Shown piece by piece: positions 36,306-44,988 of a DNA stretch of 64,000 nucleotides. Source of the DNA: Catonella sp963545085 (GTDB lineage: Bacteria > Bacillota > Clostridia > Lachnospirales > Lachnospiraceae); the NCBI GenBank assembly GCA_963545085.1, contig CAUUHV010000006.1, positions 1 through 64,000 on the forward strand. Reading direction: 5' to 3'. Position 1 is the stretch's first letter. Each line of letters opens with the position of its first letter. The notes below the pieces were generated by a model, which worked only from the letters and a program-made list of their open reading frames with translations, had not been told where the DNA came from and ran no database searches. The translations under genes and the position numbers were made by a program.

Positions 36306-37560
36306 CGGCGAGCTTATGGTAGGCGTCGATATATGCGCGGATTATACACAGCTGACCTACTTCGATCCTAAAAGACTTTTGCCGGAGTCGGTATGCAGAT
36401 ATAAAGACGAGGAGCAGTATCTTATACCTACAAGACTTGCTCTGAAATTAAAAAAACACGAATGGGTAATAGGCGATGAGGCTAAGGAAGCTTTAGACGA
36501 TAGCGAAGAAGAGACGGAAGAGGTAAAGGATTTTTTAAAGTTTGTGTCGGAGAATAAAGAAGCGGTGATAGGCGGTGAATCTTACGGAGCGGGGCATCTG
36601 ATGCAGATTTTTGTAAGGAGACTGCTCTATATATTAAATACATATTATCCGTATAACGACATTAAATATATCTGCTTTACCTTTGAAAGGGTGAAAAAGG
36701 AACTTGCGGAGGCAATGGCGGATATGGCTGAAAGATTGGCTTTAAGCAAGGATAAATACTGCCTTTTAAACCATGATGAGGCACTGCTTTATTATACGCT
36801 TAACCAGAAAAGAGAGCTTAGAATTAACGATACCGCCATGTTTGAATTAAATGATGACGGCATGTATCTCGGAATACTTGAGATAGATGACAGCACTGTA
36901 CCTGTTACCGCGAAGATGGATAAAAAGTATATAAATAAAAATTTGACGAGAAAAATGGTGGAGGAGGACAGAGTTTCCGCGGCAACGGTATTCGGAAATC
37001 TTGCAGTACTTGCGGTTGAAAAGAAGATAATTTCCACAATATACGCGACAGGCAGAGGTTTTTGCGACTCATGGGCTGATAAGGAGCTTTCAAAACTTTC
37101 TCCCGGAAGGCATGTATTCAGAGGACAAAATCTTTTCGCAAAGGGAGCCTGCTTCGAGGCGAGAAACCAGAATGCGGGCAGAGAGGAAGAAGTCATATTT
37201 TTGGGAGAGGACAGAATTTCCGCAGGAGTTTCGATAATTGCGGTAAAGGACGGGAAGGAGCAGGAGACACTGCTTGTGGCGCCTACGCTTAAATGGTATG
37301 AGGCGGAAACTTCCGCAGACGTTATAGTAAGAGGAGAGGAAGAATTAAGCATAAAATTTAAGGACTTTGTAACGAAAAAAATAACCCAGAGGTTTTTGTC
37401 GCTTTCCGGAATAAATACGAAAAAAAGCGGTATAACAAGAATCAGACTGAATATAAAGTTTAAGGATAAGGATACCTGTATAGTAAAGGCCTCGGATTTG
37501 GGCTTCGGGAGCTTTGTTCCCACCACAAACAGAGTCTGGGAGTTAGTATGGGAAAAATAG
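36295..37560 (+). CDS. DUF5716-type protein, possible Hsp70/actin-like ATPase fold
   Basis: 421 aa. The N-terminus MVGVDICADYTQLTYFDPK has the pattern of an actin/Hsp70 phosphate-1 segment, and an internal MFELNDDGMYLGILEID could be phosphate-2; both are weak and the DxG residues are not canonical. A C-terminal beta-rich domain (about 290-421) follows. I associate it with DUF5716. It overlaps the genes on both sides (11 and 13 nt), so stoichiometric production with the scaffold-like protein and the TPR-like protein is likely. Function unknown. Confidence 0.75.
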   Translation: MAGDGELMVGVDICADYTQLTYFDPKRLLPESVCRYKDEEQYLIPTRLALKLKKHEWVIGDEAKEALDDSEEETEEVKDFLKFVSENKEAVIGGESYGAGHLMQIFVRRLLYILNTYYPYNDIKYICFTFERVKKELAEAMADMAERLALSKDKYCLLNHDEALLYYTLNQKRELRINDTAMFELNDDGMYLGILEIDDSTVPVTAKMDKKYINKNLTRKMVEEDRVSAATVFGNLAVLAVEKKIISTIYATGRGFCDSWADKELSKLSPGRHVFRGQNLFAKGACFEARNQNAGREEEVIFLGEDRISAGVSIIAVKDGKEQETLLVAPTLKWYEAETSADVIVRGEEELSIKFKDFVTKKITQRFLSLSGINTKKSGITRIRLNIKFKDKDTCIVKASDLGFGSFVPTTNRVWELVWEK

Positions 37561-38390
37561 TAATATGTAACGGCAGGCTTTCGGATAACCCTTATATAAT
37601 ACAGGGAACGGAGAGATGCTTGTATTCCTTCGAGGAAATTTGCTACTATGTAAGAACTAATATTTACGGTGTGGATATAGGCTTTTTTTCCGAAGAACTC
37701 ATGAATTTTATAGAAGAAGAGCTGTGCCTTAAGGATATGGCGGATAAGCTGCGAAAGCTTTTGCAGGGCGGCTTCGGTCTTAAAGATGTTATTACGGCGC
37801 TTTTGTGCGGTACCGATTTATATGATAAGGATGAGATTGTAGAAACTTTAGCGCTTATAGACAGCATTTCCGGTATGGAAAGCTGGGAAAGACGGGCGCA
37901 TATAGGCTACAGATTTCTTAAAGAAGAAAAATATCTTTCGGCTTTAAAGTGTTTCAGAGGGATTTTAAAGGAGGAAAGCCTTTCGGAAAAGGATTACGGT
38001 GAGGTGTTAAAGGAAATGGGAGTCTGCTATATTTACACTTCATCCTTTAAGTCGGCGGCGGACTGTTTTTATAAGGCTTATATGCACAACAGAAACAGGC
38101 AGTCACTTTTTCTCACGCTGCTTTCATTAAAGCTTGGCGATCTGGAAAAGGAATTTGATGAAAAGGCGGGGAGTTTTCCGGAGGATGACCCTATAATAAA
38201 GGAAGTAAACGAGATGTGGGAGGCGGCTAAAGAAAAGGCGCTTTTGAGCAGTGAATATAAGGAACTTGAAAGTATATTCGAGTTAACCAGGTCAAATAAA
38301 ATTAAAGAGGGTTACGAGAAAACGGAGCAAAAGCTCAGCGAATTTAAGCATGAGTATAGGGAGGGAAGCCGTAATGGGCTTGTTTCATAA
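37548..38390 (+). CDS. TPR-like helical protein of the DUF5717/5716 cluster
   Basis: 280 aa, cytoplasmic. Residues 1-100 form a small domain with conserved-looking MGKIVICNGRLSDNPY start. From about 115 onward helical pairs of TPR type appear (AHIGYRFLKEEKYLSALKCFRGIL, then GVCYIYTSSFKSAADCFYKAY, cited by core). The last 60 residues are charged helix. I do not recognise a named family. It overlaps the upstream gene by 13 nt and the downstream one by 17 nt. Confidence 0.75.
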   Translation: MGKIVICNGRLSDNPYIIQGTERCLYSFEEICYYVRTNIYGVDIGFFSEELMNFIEEELCLKDMADKLRKLLQGGFGLKDVITALLCGTDLYDKDEIVETLALIDSISGMESWERRAHIGYRFLKEEKYLSALKCFRGILKEESLSEKDYGEVLKEMGVCYIYTSSFKSAADCFYKAYMHNRNRQSLFLTLLSLKLGDLEKEFDEKAGSFPEDDPIIKEVNEMWEAAKEKALLSSEYKELESIFELTRSNKIKEGYEKTEQKLSEFKHEYREGSRNGLVS

Positions 38391-39483
38391 GAAAGAAAAG
38401 GCGGAAAGCGCTGCGGAAGGAAACAGCAGAGAGCTGATAGTGGAGATTTGCGAAACTGTAGATAATGCCAATGTGCAGATTGAGCTTATAAAAAAGGAAT
38501 ACGAAGAAGTAAACGATTTTTTGCAGGACGCGGGTATTATTGCGGGGCTTCCCGAAGAAGTAAAGGCGGAGCTTATGGAGAGCGCCGAACATTTGATTTC
38601 TTTAAGGCGGGATATGTCGGAGTTAAGCAAAAAGCGTACCGAGCTTACTGAATTTCAATTCGGCATAATGGAGAGATACGAGGATATAATTCCGTCCGAA
38701 ATAGAGAGACTTAAAAAAGAGGAGGAATATAGAACCCTGATTAAGGATGATTTAAGAAAACTGGCAGGAGAAAAAGGAGTTTTAAGGCATGAAGCGGACA
38801 GCGAAGCATACAGGGCAAAGTTTTTGATAAAATTAGGTATAATATCGGGTATAGTTATAGGGCTTTTGCTTATCATGTACCTGCTTTTATATATGGTTTT
38901 CGATACCTTTGCCGATATTCCGTTTTTACTGACGATAGCGGGAGGAATTTTTGTTACGGGATATATTTTCTTTGAGACGGACAGAAATAAGAAGGCTATT
39001 AAGTTAAACGTAGCGAAGATGAACAGGCTCACTCTTTTGACAAATAAGGTAAAGGTGAAGTACATAAATCAGACAGCGTCTTTAGACTACAGTAACGACA
39101 AGTATGCTATAAATAATGTAAGGGAGCTTGAATATCGTTTCGAGAAGTATAAGGCGTTTAAGGCGGATGAGGCAAAGAGGAAGAAAACCTCGGGAAGCTA
39201 TGATTTTTTAAATGCAAAATTCAAGCAGACTCTTGAGGATTATCATATTCATGATCCTGAGGTTTGGTCGTATCAGGCGGGAGCTATAATAGACAAGAAG
39301 GAGATGGTGGAGATAAGGCACAAGCTTAACGAGCGCAGAAAGAAGTTAAGAGACGGGCTTGATTATAATATGAAGATTGTGGAAGGCTGCATAGAGAAGT
39401 TAAAGAAGTTTATGGAAAAGAATCCGAATGAAAGCAGGATGATTTCGGAGTTGCTTGAGGTGTATGGAATAAAAGGGGAGTAG
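38374..39483 (+). CDS. Coiled-coil membrane protein of the DUF5717/5716 cluster
   Basis: 369 aa from the ATG at 38374, preceded by GGGAGGG; an upstream in-frame ATG would remove that site. N-terminal coiled coil (about 20-145), two membrane helices separated by a short loop (about 155-180 and 188-208), then a second, charged helical cytoplasmic region. It is the only membrane component of the cluster and could anchor the other three proteins to the membrane. No named family recognised. Confidence 0.78.
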   Translation: MGLFHKKEKAESAAEGNSRELIVEICETVDNANVQIELIKKEYEEVNDFLQDAGIIAGLPEEVKAELMESAEHLISLRRDMSELSKKRTELTEFQFGIMERYEDIIPSEIERLKKEEEYRTLIKDDLRKLAGEKGVLRHEADSEAYRAKFLIKLGIISGIVIGLLLIMYLLLYMVFDTFADIPFLLTIAGGIFVTGYIFFETDRNKKAIKLNVAKMNRLTLLTNKVKVKYINQTASLDYSNDKYAINNVRELEYRFEKYKAFKADEAKRKKTSGSYDFLNAKFKQTLEDYHIHDPEVWSYQAGAIIDKKEMVEIRHKLNERRKKLRDGLDYNMKIVEGCIEKLKKFMEKNPNESRMISELLEVYGIKGE

Positions 39484-39488
39484 AAATA

Positions 39489-39630
39489 GAAATGCCGACG
39501 TTAACTATGCTTTTCAGAGTGACTATTTAAATCGAAGCAAGAATCTAATCGAGATGCTGTTAGGCATAAATTGTAGCAAGGATTTAACTGCAATGATGTT
39601 AAGTTGTAATTTGCTGTAAATCGGCATTTC
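39489..39630. repeat. Structured gap between convergent genes: 10-bp inverted repeat around 39-bp direct repeats
   Basis: GAAATGCCGA (39489-39498) pairs with TCGGCATTTC (39621-39630). Inside, two diverged 39-bp units begin at 39534 (GAAGCAAGAATCTAA...) and 39573 (GTAGCAAGGATTTAA...), about 70% alike by eye. May be a terminator region, a short mobile remnant or an RNA. Confidence 0.5.
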
Positions 39631-39631
39631 A

Positions 39632-40747
39632 TTATGAATAAATTTTTTTGAGGTTTATAAGGCTTGCGGAGCTGTTTTGAAGAAGCAAATCGGCAAGGGT
39701 GATGGCGGTCATGGCTTCAACCACTACAACGGCACGGGGAACTATAACGGGATCGTGCCGTCCTTTTATGCTTATTTCTACGTTTTCGCCGGAGTTATTT
39801 ACGGTATGCTGAGGAAGCCCTATTGACGGGGTTGGTTTAAAGGCGGCTCTTATCAAAAGGGTACTGCCGTCGCTCATACCTCCTAAGGTGCCGCCGGAAT
39901 GATTGGTTGATTTTTTTATATGTCCGTTTTCTGCAAAGAAACTGTCATTGTTTTCGGAACCGTAAGCAAGCGAAGCCTTAAAGCCGTCTCCTATTTCTAC
40001 TCCTTTTACCGCGCCGATTGAGAGCACGGCTTGACCTAACTTTGCGTCAAGTTTATCAAAAACGGGTTCGCCGAGTCCTGCCGGAAGCCCTGTCACAAAG
40101 CATTCTACGATACCGCCCGCCGAGTCTTTTTTTTCTGTCGTTTCGGAAAGAAAGGCGACAGCTTTTTCGGTGCTTTCCTCATCAGGCATAAATAAAGGGC
40201 TGTTTAGAATTGTTTCTTTTGTTATATTCTCTCTATGTGAGATAACGGAATCGGGCAAGGCTATATTTCCTATGGAATAGGTATAGGCGGTTACTTCTAT
40301 GTTAAACTCCTTTAAAAGCTTTGCGGCTATACTTCCTGCAGCTACTCTCGCGAGAGTTTCTCTGCCGGAGCTTCTGCCGCCGCCTCTGTAGTCCCTGAAA
40401 CCGTATTTTTTATCAAAGGCATAGTCGGCATGTCCCGGTCTGTAAACCGAAGCTGTTTCGTCATAATCAAAGGAGTGCTGATCTTTATTCATCACCATAA
40501 GAGAAATGGGAGTGCCGGCGGTTTTTCCCTCAAAAACGCCGGAGAGTATTATAATCTCGTCGGCTTCGCTTCGAGGCGTGGTAAATCTGTTTTGCCCGGG
40601 CTTTCTTCTTTTCATATAAGGAGCTATATCATCCTCGCTTAAGGAAAGCCCCGCCGGACAACCGTCAACCGTGACTCCCAGAGCCTTTCCGTGTGACTCT
40701 CCCCATGTTGTTACCCTGAACAATGTACCGAAACTTGAACCTGCCAT
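39632..40747 (-). CDS. aroC: Chorismate synthase
   Basis: 371 aa. Contains the three family signatures: GESHGKALGVTVDGCPAG, the YRGGGRSSGRET block, and RHDPVIVPRAVVVVEAM near the C-terminus, cited by core. Converts EPSP to chorismate with reduced FMN, last step of the shikimate pathway. No other aro gene is adjacent. Convergent with the DUF5717 cluster. Confidence 0.97.
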   Translation of the reverse strand: MAGSSFGTLFRVTTWGESHGKALGVTVDGCPAGLSLSEDDIAPYMKRRKPGQNRFTTPRSEADEIIILSGVFEGKTAGTPISLMVMNKDQHSFDYDETASVYRPGHADYAFDKKYGFRDYRGGGRSSGRETLARVAAGSIAAKLLKEFNIEVTAYTYSIGNIALPDSVISHRENITKETILNSPLFMPDEESTEKAVAFLSETTEKKDSAGGIVECFVTGLPAGLGEPVFDKLDAKLGQAVLSIGAVKGVEIGDGFKASLAYGSENNDSFFAENGHIKKSTNHSGGTLGGMSDGSTLLIRAAFKPTPSIGLPQHTVNNSGENVEISIKGRHDPVIVPRAVVVVEAMTAITLADLLLQNSSASLINLKKIYS

Positions 40748-40951
40748 ATTTATACCCCTGTATTCGGATTAAAATTATCGGTTACCGATTTTAATAGAGT
40801 TTAGCAGAAAGAGGGAGGGAATACAAGAATGTGAAGTTAAGATTGAAGGAGGAGAAACCGATATATATAACAGATAGTACCGGTACGATGGCGTGGAGAA
40901 TGCTTTCTATTGCTATTTGTGACACCGCTTGGCAGCGAAATGGAGATTATT

Positions 40952-41650
40952 ATGAAAATAAACAACAATATCACACCCGTTGAACAAACCGAAATGAGAA
41001 CACAGGCATATACTCCGCTCTCTAAGGAAGATATAAAAAACGAGAACACACTCGCCGCAAGCGTAGAAATTTCAAAAGCCGGGTTTGATAAGCTTAATGA
41101 AAAGCCTGAATCCAAGCCTAAAACTATGGACGAATTGCGTGAAGAGTTAAGACATAAGATTTTTAATAGGGTAGACCGTAATTATGATATATATGACTTC
41201 GCTCCTTTAATGGACAAGGTGGAAAAGACTCTTCAGGATTATTCAAAACTGTATAAGGAGGAAGAAAAAAACTTCGGTGAAATATATGTAAAAGATTCAT
41301 CAGCCGAGGGAGGAAAAAGGCTTCTTACCAAGCGTGAATATATGGGGATGCTAAGTGATGCTTTTGACAAATACGTTGACTATTTTATTGAAAAAGAAGA
41401 GAAAATGCAGGAGAGCAGAAAGGAAATGTTGGCGGAGCTTAGCAATTATTATTCTCTTGATGAAACCGAGTCTGAAAAGCAGGACAGACTGGAAAGAATA
41501 AGAATACTCAGACGACTGATAAAGATAAATGAAGCGCCTGAGGGGCTTGCGTCTATGATGAGGAGAGCCGCGCGGGGCATTGAAAGCGGAGACAGTGAAA
41601 GGGAAACCAAAAAATATCTTTTGGACTGTTTTGATAAAAACGCAGGTTGA
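40952..41650 (+). CDS. Unknown 232-aa helical protein, paralogue copy 1
   Basis: Starts at the ATG at 40952 with GGAG upstream. Residues 1-60 are polar and probably disordered (KPESKPKTMDELREE); the rest is charged and alpha-helical with no signal peptide or membrane segment. I do not recognise a family. Its protein is identical over all 232 residues to the product of 42157-42855. At DNA level there are only four differences, all silent and all in the first 135 nt. A short upstream segment (TGAAGTTAA...AACCGATATATA, from 40832) is also shared with copy 2. Ends before a 9-bp hairpin. Confidence 0.8.
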   Translation: MKINNNITPVEQTEMRTQAYTPLSKEDIKNENTLAASVEISKAGFDKLNEKPESKPKTMDELREELRHKIFNRVDRNYDIYDFAPLMDKVEKTLQDYSKLYKEEEKNFGEIYVKDSSAEGGKRLLTKREYMGMLSDAFDKYVDYFIEKEEKMQESRKEMLAELSNYYSLDETESEKQDRLERIRILRRLIKINEAPEGLASMMRRAARGIESGDSERETKKYLLDCFDKNAG

Positions 41651-41673
41651 TTATATGGGTATGCTTTAAAGCG

Positions 41674-41697
41674 GAGCAGGGGAACTATCCCCTGCTC
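41674..41697. terminator. Hairpin after paralogue copy 1
   Basis: GAGCAGGGG-aactat-CCCCTGCTC, a perfect 9-bp stem without a proper T-run on either side; probably a terminator between convergent genes. Confidence 0.5.
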
Positions 41698-41744
41698 GAT
41701 TAAAAAATATTATCTCAGAAGTATATATTCTTTTATTTCGGAAA

Positions 41745-41999
41745 TCATGCTATCCGCATCGGTATTTTTTTGCAGAAAACCAAAATTTTATCGAAGGTTT
41801 GTAAAAGAGGGTCATCGGCAATTTCTATTATTTTTTTCTCCGTGCCTGCCGCAATAGCTAAAGCAATCAAATCGCTGTCGGACGCCGTTTCTCTTACATC
41901 TTCATAATTATACTCCCGACTTGCGGATAAATATTCTTTTTCTTTAACAGTTTCCTTGAAAATTAAATCTAAAATGATAATTTCTTTACTTTTCAACAT
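41745..41999 (-). CDS. Small unknown protein with a frame break at a 7-A run
   Basis: 84 aa as read. The frame ends in an unlikely tail (CKKIPMRIA) straight after seven A residues on the coding strand (41765-41771). Adding one A, or a -1 slip, gives CKKNTDADSMISEIKEYILLR and a stop at 41710, a more natural amphipathic end (95 aa). So it is either a sequencing/assembly slip, a phase-variable or frameshifted gene, or early decay. The body is acidic with alternating hydrophobics and an ATDSDLIALAIAAGTEKK-like core; family not recognised, PIN-like or toxin-related origin cannot be judged. It lies between the two paralogue copies, opposite strand. Confidence 0.55.
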   Translation of the reverse strand: MLKSKEIIILDLIFKETVKEKEYLSASREYNYEDVRETASDSDLIALAIAAGTEKKIIEIADDPLLQTFDKILVFCKKIPMRIA

Positions 42000-42156
42000 G
42001 AGATTTACATCCTTTAATATATAGAATTTGTACCGTTAATGAAAAAATGCGGAAACTCAAGCATGAAGTTAATATTGTAGCGAAAAAACCGATATATAAT
42101 TATAAGGAATGTAAGTGTTTTAACCTGAGAACCAATAGGATAAGCAGGGAGGCTAT

Positions 42157-42855
42157 ATGAAAATAAACAACAACATCACACCCGTTGAACAAACCGAAAT
42201 GAGAACGCAGGCATATACTCCGCTCTCTAAGGAAGATATAAAAAACGAGAACACACTAGCCGCAAGCGTAGAAATTTCAAAAGCTGGGTTTGATAAGCTT
42301 AATGAAAAGCCTGAATCCAAGCCTAAAACTATGGACGAATTGCGTGAAGAGTTAAGACATAAGATTTTTAATAGGGTAGACCGTAATTATGATATATATG
42401 ACTTCGCTCCTTTAATGGACAAGGTGGAAAAGACTCTTCAGGATTATTCAAAACTGTATAAGGAGGAAGAAAAAAACTTCGGTGAAATATATGTAAAAGA
42501 TTCATCAGCCGAGGGAGGAAAAAGGCTTCTTACCAAGCGTGAATATATGGGGATGCTAAGTGATGCTTTTGACAAATACGTTGACTATTTTATTGAAAAA
42601 GAAGAGAAAATGCAGGAGAGCAGAAAGGAAATGTTGGCGGAGCTTAGCAATTATTATTCTCTTGATGAAACCGAGTCTGAAAAGCAGGACAGACTGGAAA
42701 GAATAAGAATACTCAGACGACTGATAAAGATAAATGAAGCGCCTGAGGGGCTTGCGTCTATGATGAGGAGAGCCGCGCGGGGCATTGAAAGCGGAGACAG
42801 TGAAAGGGAAACCAAAAAATATCTTTTGGACTGTTTTGATAAAAACGCAGGTTGA
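42157..42855 (+). CDS. Unknown 232-aa helical protein, paralogue copy 2
   Basis: ATG at 42157 behind GGGAGG. Protein identical to that of copy 1 (1205 bp upstream). The roughly 560 nt from codon 45 to the stop are identical, while the flanking sequence and 5' leaders differ apart from a short promoter-like block (TGAAGTTAATATTG, from 42064). The leader is 93 nt against 120 nt in copy 1. This pattern suggests gene conversion rather than a fresh tandem duplication. Function unknown. Confidence 0.8.
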   Translation: MKINNNITPVEQTEMRTQAYTPLSKEDIKNENTLAASVEISKAGFDKLNEKPESKPKTMDELREELRHKIFNRVDRNYDIYDFAPLMDKVEKTLQDYSKLYKEEEKNFGEIYVKDSSAEGGKRLLTKREYMGMLSDAFDKYVDYFIEKEEKMQESRKEMLAELSNYYSLDETESEKQDRLERIRILRRLIKINEAPEGLASMMRRAARGIESGDSERETKKYLLDCFDKNAG

Positions 42856-42882
42856 TGATACGGCTGTGCTTTAAAGCGGAGT

Positions 42883-42935
42883 GGAGAATGGGATGTAGCC
42901 TTAATTACTTGGGCACGGGTCTTATTCTCCGTTTT
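42883..42935 (+). terminator. Terminator after paralogue copy 2
   Basis: GGAGAAT (42883-42889) pairs with ATTCTCC (42924-42930), followed by GTTTTTAG. Confidence 0.6.
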
Positions 42936-43037
42936 TAGACTGTATTTGCAAAATTCTCCGAACTTATCGACTTTAAAAACTCTCCAAACTGTGGTAGACT
43001 GGTTAGCGGTATAAAACCGTTATGGAGGTAAATAGAT

Positions 43038-44837
43038 ATGGACGTTAAGGAAAAGCTTAAAAATTTAAGAGAGAGAATGGCAAGAGAGGGAATTGATATG
43101 TACGTGATTCCTACCGCCGATTTTCATGAATCCGAGTATGCGGGGGAGCATTTCGGAGTAAGAAAGTATGTGTCGGGGTTTACAGGATCGGCGGGTACTT
43201 TGGTTGTAGGAAAAGACGAGGCGGCGCTCTGGGCGGACGGCAGATATTTTATACAGGCGGAAAGGCAGCTTAACGGCAGCACGATAGAGCTTATGCGCAT
43301 GGGAAACGAGGGAGTGCCTACCATCGAAAAATATATTGAAGATAAGATGCCCGAAAAAGGAAATTTAGGTTTTGACGGCAGGGTAATAAATTCCTCGCTC
43401 GGACTTAAATTTGCCGAGATTTTGGCTAAAAAAGAAGCGAAAATAAAATATGATAAAGATTTGGTAAATGAGTTTTGGGATGACAGACCGGCCCTTTCAG
43501 CAAAACCCGCGTTTTTCCTTGAAGAAAAATATTCCGGCAGAAGCGCTGCCGACAAGCTTTCTTTTGTAAGAAAATCTATGGAAGAAAACGGGGCGGACAC
43601 TTTTATTCTCACTTCGCTTGATGATATAGCATGGCTTTATAATATGAGGGGTGACGATATTCCGTGCAATCCCGTAGTGCTTTCTTATACTGTAGTATTT
43701 AAAGATAAGGCTGTGCTTTTCTTGAATGAGAGCGTGCTTAACGAAAGACTGAGAGAGGAATTCGCTAAAAATAACGTGGAGATTAAGGCTTATAACGATA
43801 TTTACGATTATGTAAAAAGCCTTGATAAAAATAGCAAAATTCTCCTTGATTTAAATAAGGTAAACTATAAGATTTACGGGAATCTGCCTGAAAACGCGGA
43901 AAAAATAAACAAATTAAATCCGACCGTTCCCGAGAAGGCTAAGAAGAATAGGACTGAAATTGAAAATATAAGAAAATCTCACGTTAAGGACGGAGTAGCG
44001 GTATGCAAGTTTATTTTCTGGCTTAAACGGAATGTGGGTAAAATAAAAATTACAGAGATGAGCGCGGCTCAGTACCTTGAGGACAGAAGAAGGGAGCAGG
44101 AGGGCTTCATAGAGCCGTCCTTCGATACGATAGCCGCCTACAACGCCAATGCGGCAATGATGCACTACAGCGCGACACCGGAGCATGACGCGGAGCTTAA
44201 GCCTGAGGGACTTTTTCTTGTGGACTCGGGCGGTCAGTATTATGAGGGAACTACGGATATTACGAGAACGATAACCCTCGGAGCGGTTCCTGATGAATGG
44301 AAAAGGGATTACACTCTTACTTTGAAGGGAAATATGAATCTTGCGAATGCCAGATTCTTATACGGCTGTACCGGAATAAATCTTGATATTCTAAGTCGCG
44401 GTCCGCTCTGGAATATAGGAATAGACTATCGCTGCGGCACCGGACACGGAGTAGGGTATCTTTTGAATGTACATGAAGCGCCTAACGGTATCAGATGGAG
44501 GGTAGTACCTGAGAGAAACGACAGCGCAGTGCTTGAGGAAGGCATGGTTACGAGTGACGAGCCGGGTGTTTACACGGAGGGCAGCCACGGAATAAGAATA
44601 GAGAACGAGTTGCTTTGCAGGAAAGATATAAAGAATGAGTACGGGCAGTTTATGTCATTTGAAACCGTCACATACGTACCTATAGATAAGGAAGTGATAG
44701 ATCTTAAATATCTTGAAAACCGGGATATAGAGCAGATTAACGACTATCATAAGATGGTATATGAGAAGATATCTCCTTATTTTGAAGGGAAAGAGGCTGA
44801 TTGGCTTAAAGAGGCTTGCGCTCCGCTTGTGAGATAA
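43038..44837 (+). CDS. Aminopeptidase P-type Xaa-Pro peptidase (M24, three-domain)
   Basis: 599 aa, the long form with two creatinase-like N-terminal domains and a C-terminal pita-bread domain. Metal ligands are visible: Asp in DSGGQYYEGTTDITRT (two Asp), His in GTGHGVGYLLNVHE, Glu in DEPGVY and in GIRIENE. It removes N-terminal residues next to proline in the cytoplasm; in a peptide-using anaerobe it would process peptides from the Opp system further on. Monocistronic with its own terminator. Confidence 0.94.
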   Translation: MDVKEKLKNLRERMAREGIDMYVIPTADFHESEYAGEHFGVRKYVSGFTGSAGTLVVGKDEAALWADGRYFIQAERQLNGSTIELMRMGNEGVPTIEKYIEDKMPEKGNLGFDGRVINSSLGLKFAEILAKKEAKIKYDKDLVNEFWDDRPALSAKPAFFLEEKYSGRSAADKLSFVRKSMEENGADTFILTSLDDIAWLYNMRGDDIPCNPVVLSYTVVFKDKAVLFLNESVLNERLREEFAKNNVEIKAYNDIYDYVKSLDKNSKILLDLNKVNYKIYGNLPENAEKINKLNPTVPEKAKKNRTEIENIRKSHVKDGVAVCKFIFWLKRNVGKIKITEMSAAQYLEDRRREQEGFIEPSFDTIAAYNANAAMMHYSATPEHDAELKPEGLFLVDSGGQYYEGTTDITRTITLGAVPDEWKRDYTLTLKGNMNLANARFLYGCTGINLDILSRGPLWNIGIDYRCGTGHGVGYLLNVHEAPNGIRWRVVPERNDSAVLEEGMVTSDEPGVYTEGSHGIRIENELLCRKDIKNEYGQFMSFETVTYVPIDKEVIDLKYLENRDIEQINDYHKMVYEKISPYFEGKEADWLKEACAPLVR

Positions 44838-44920
44838 TAGAAGACAAGCGGGTTTAAAAAAGACTTGTCCATAATGTCGGGGCGTAATAAATACATAAAG
44901 TAACAAACAGCAGTTAACAC

Positions 44921-44955
44921 AAATACCTGGGAGGAGAGCTCTCAGGTATTTTTAT
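44921..44955 (+). terminator. Terminator after aminopeptidase P
   Basis: AAATACCTGGGAG / CTCTCAGGTATTT stem of 13 pairs with one G-T, 5-nt loop, then TTTTT. Confidence 0.85.
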
Positions 44956-44988
44956 CTTTACAAACTGATTGTCTATGCCACAATAGTT

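Noticed and set aside
36792..37526. Open frame of 244 codons on the minus strand
   Set aside because: Antisense to the DUF5716 gene; low-complexity Ser/Phe composition typical of a reverse-complement shadow.
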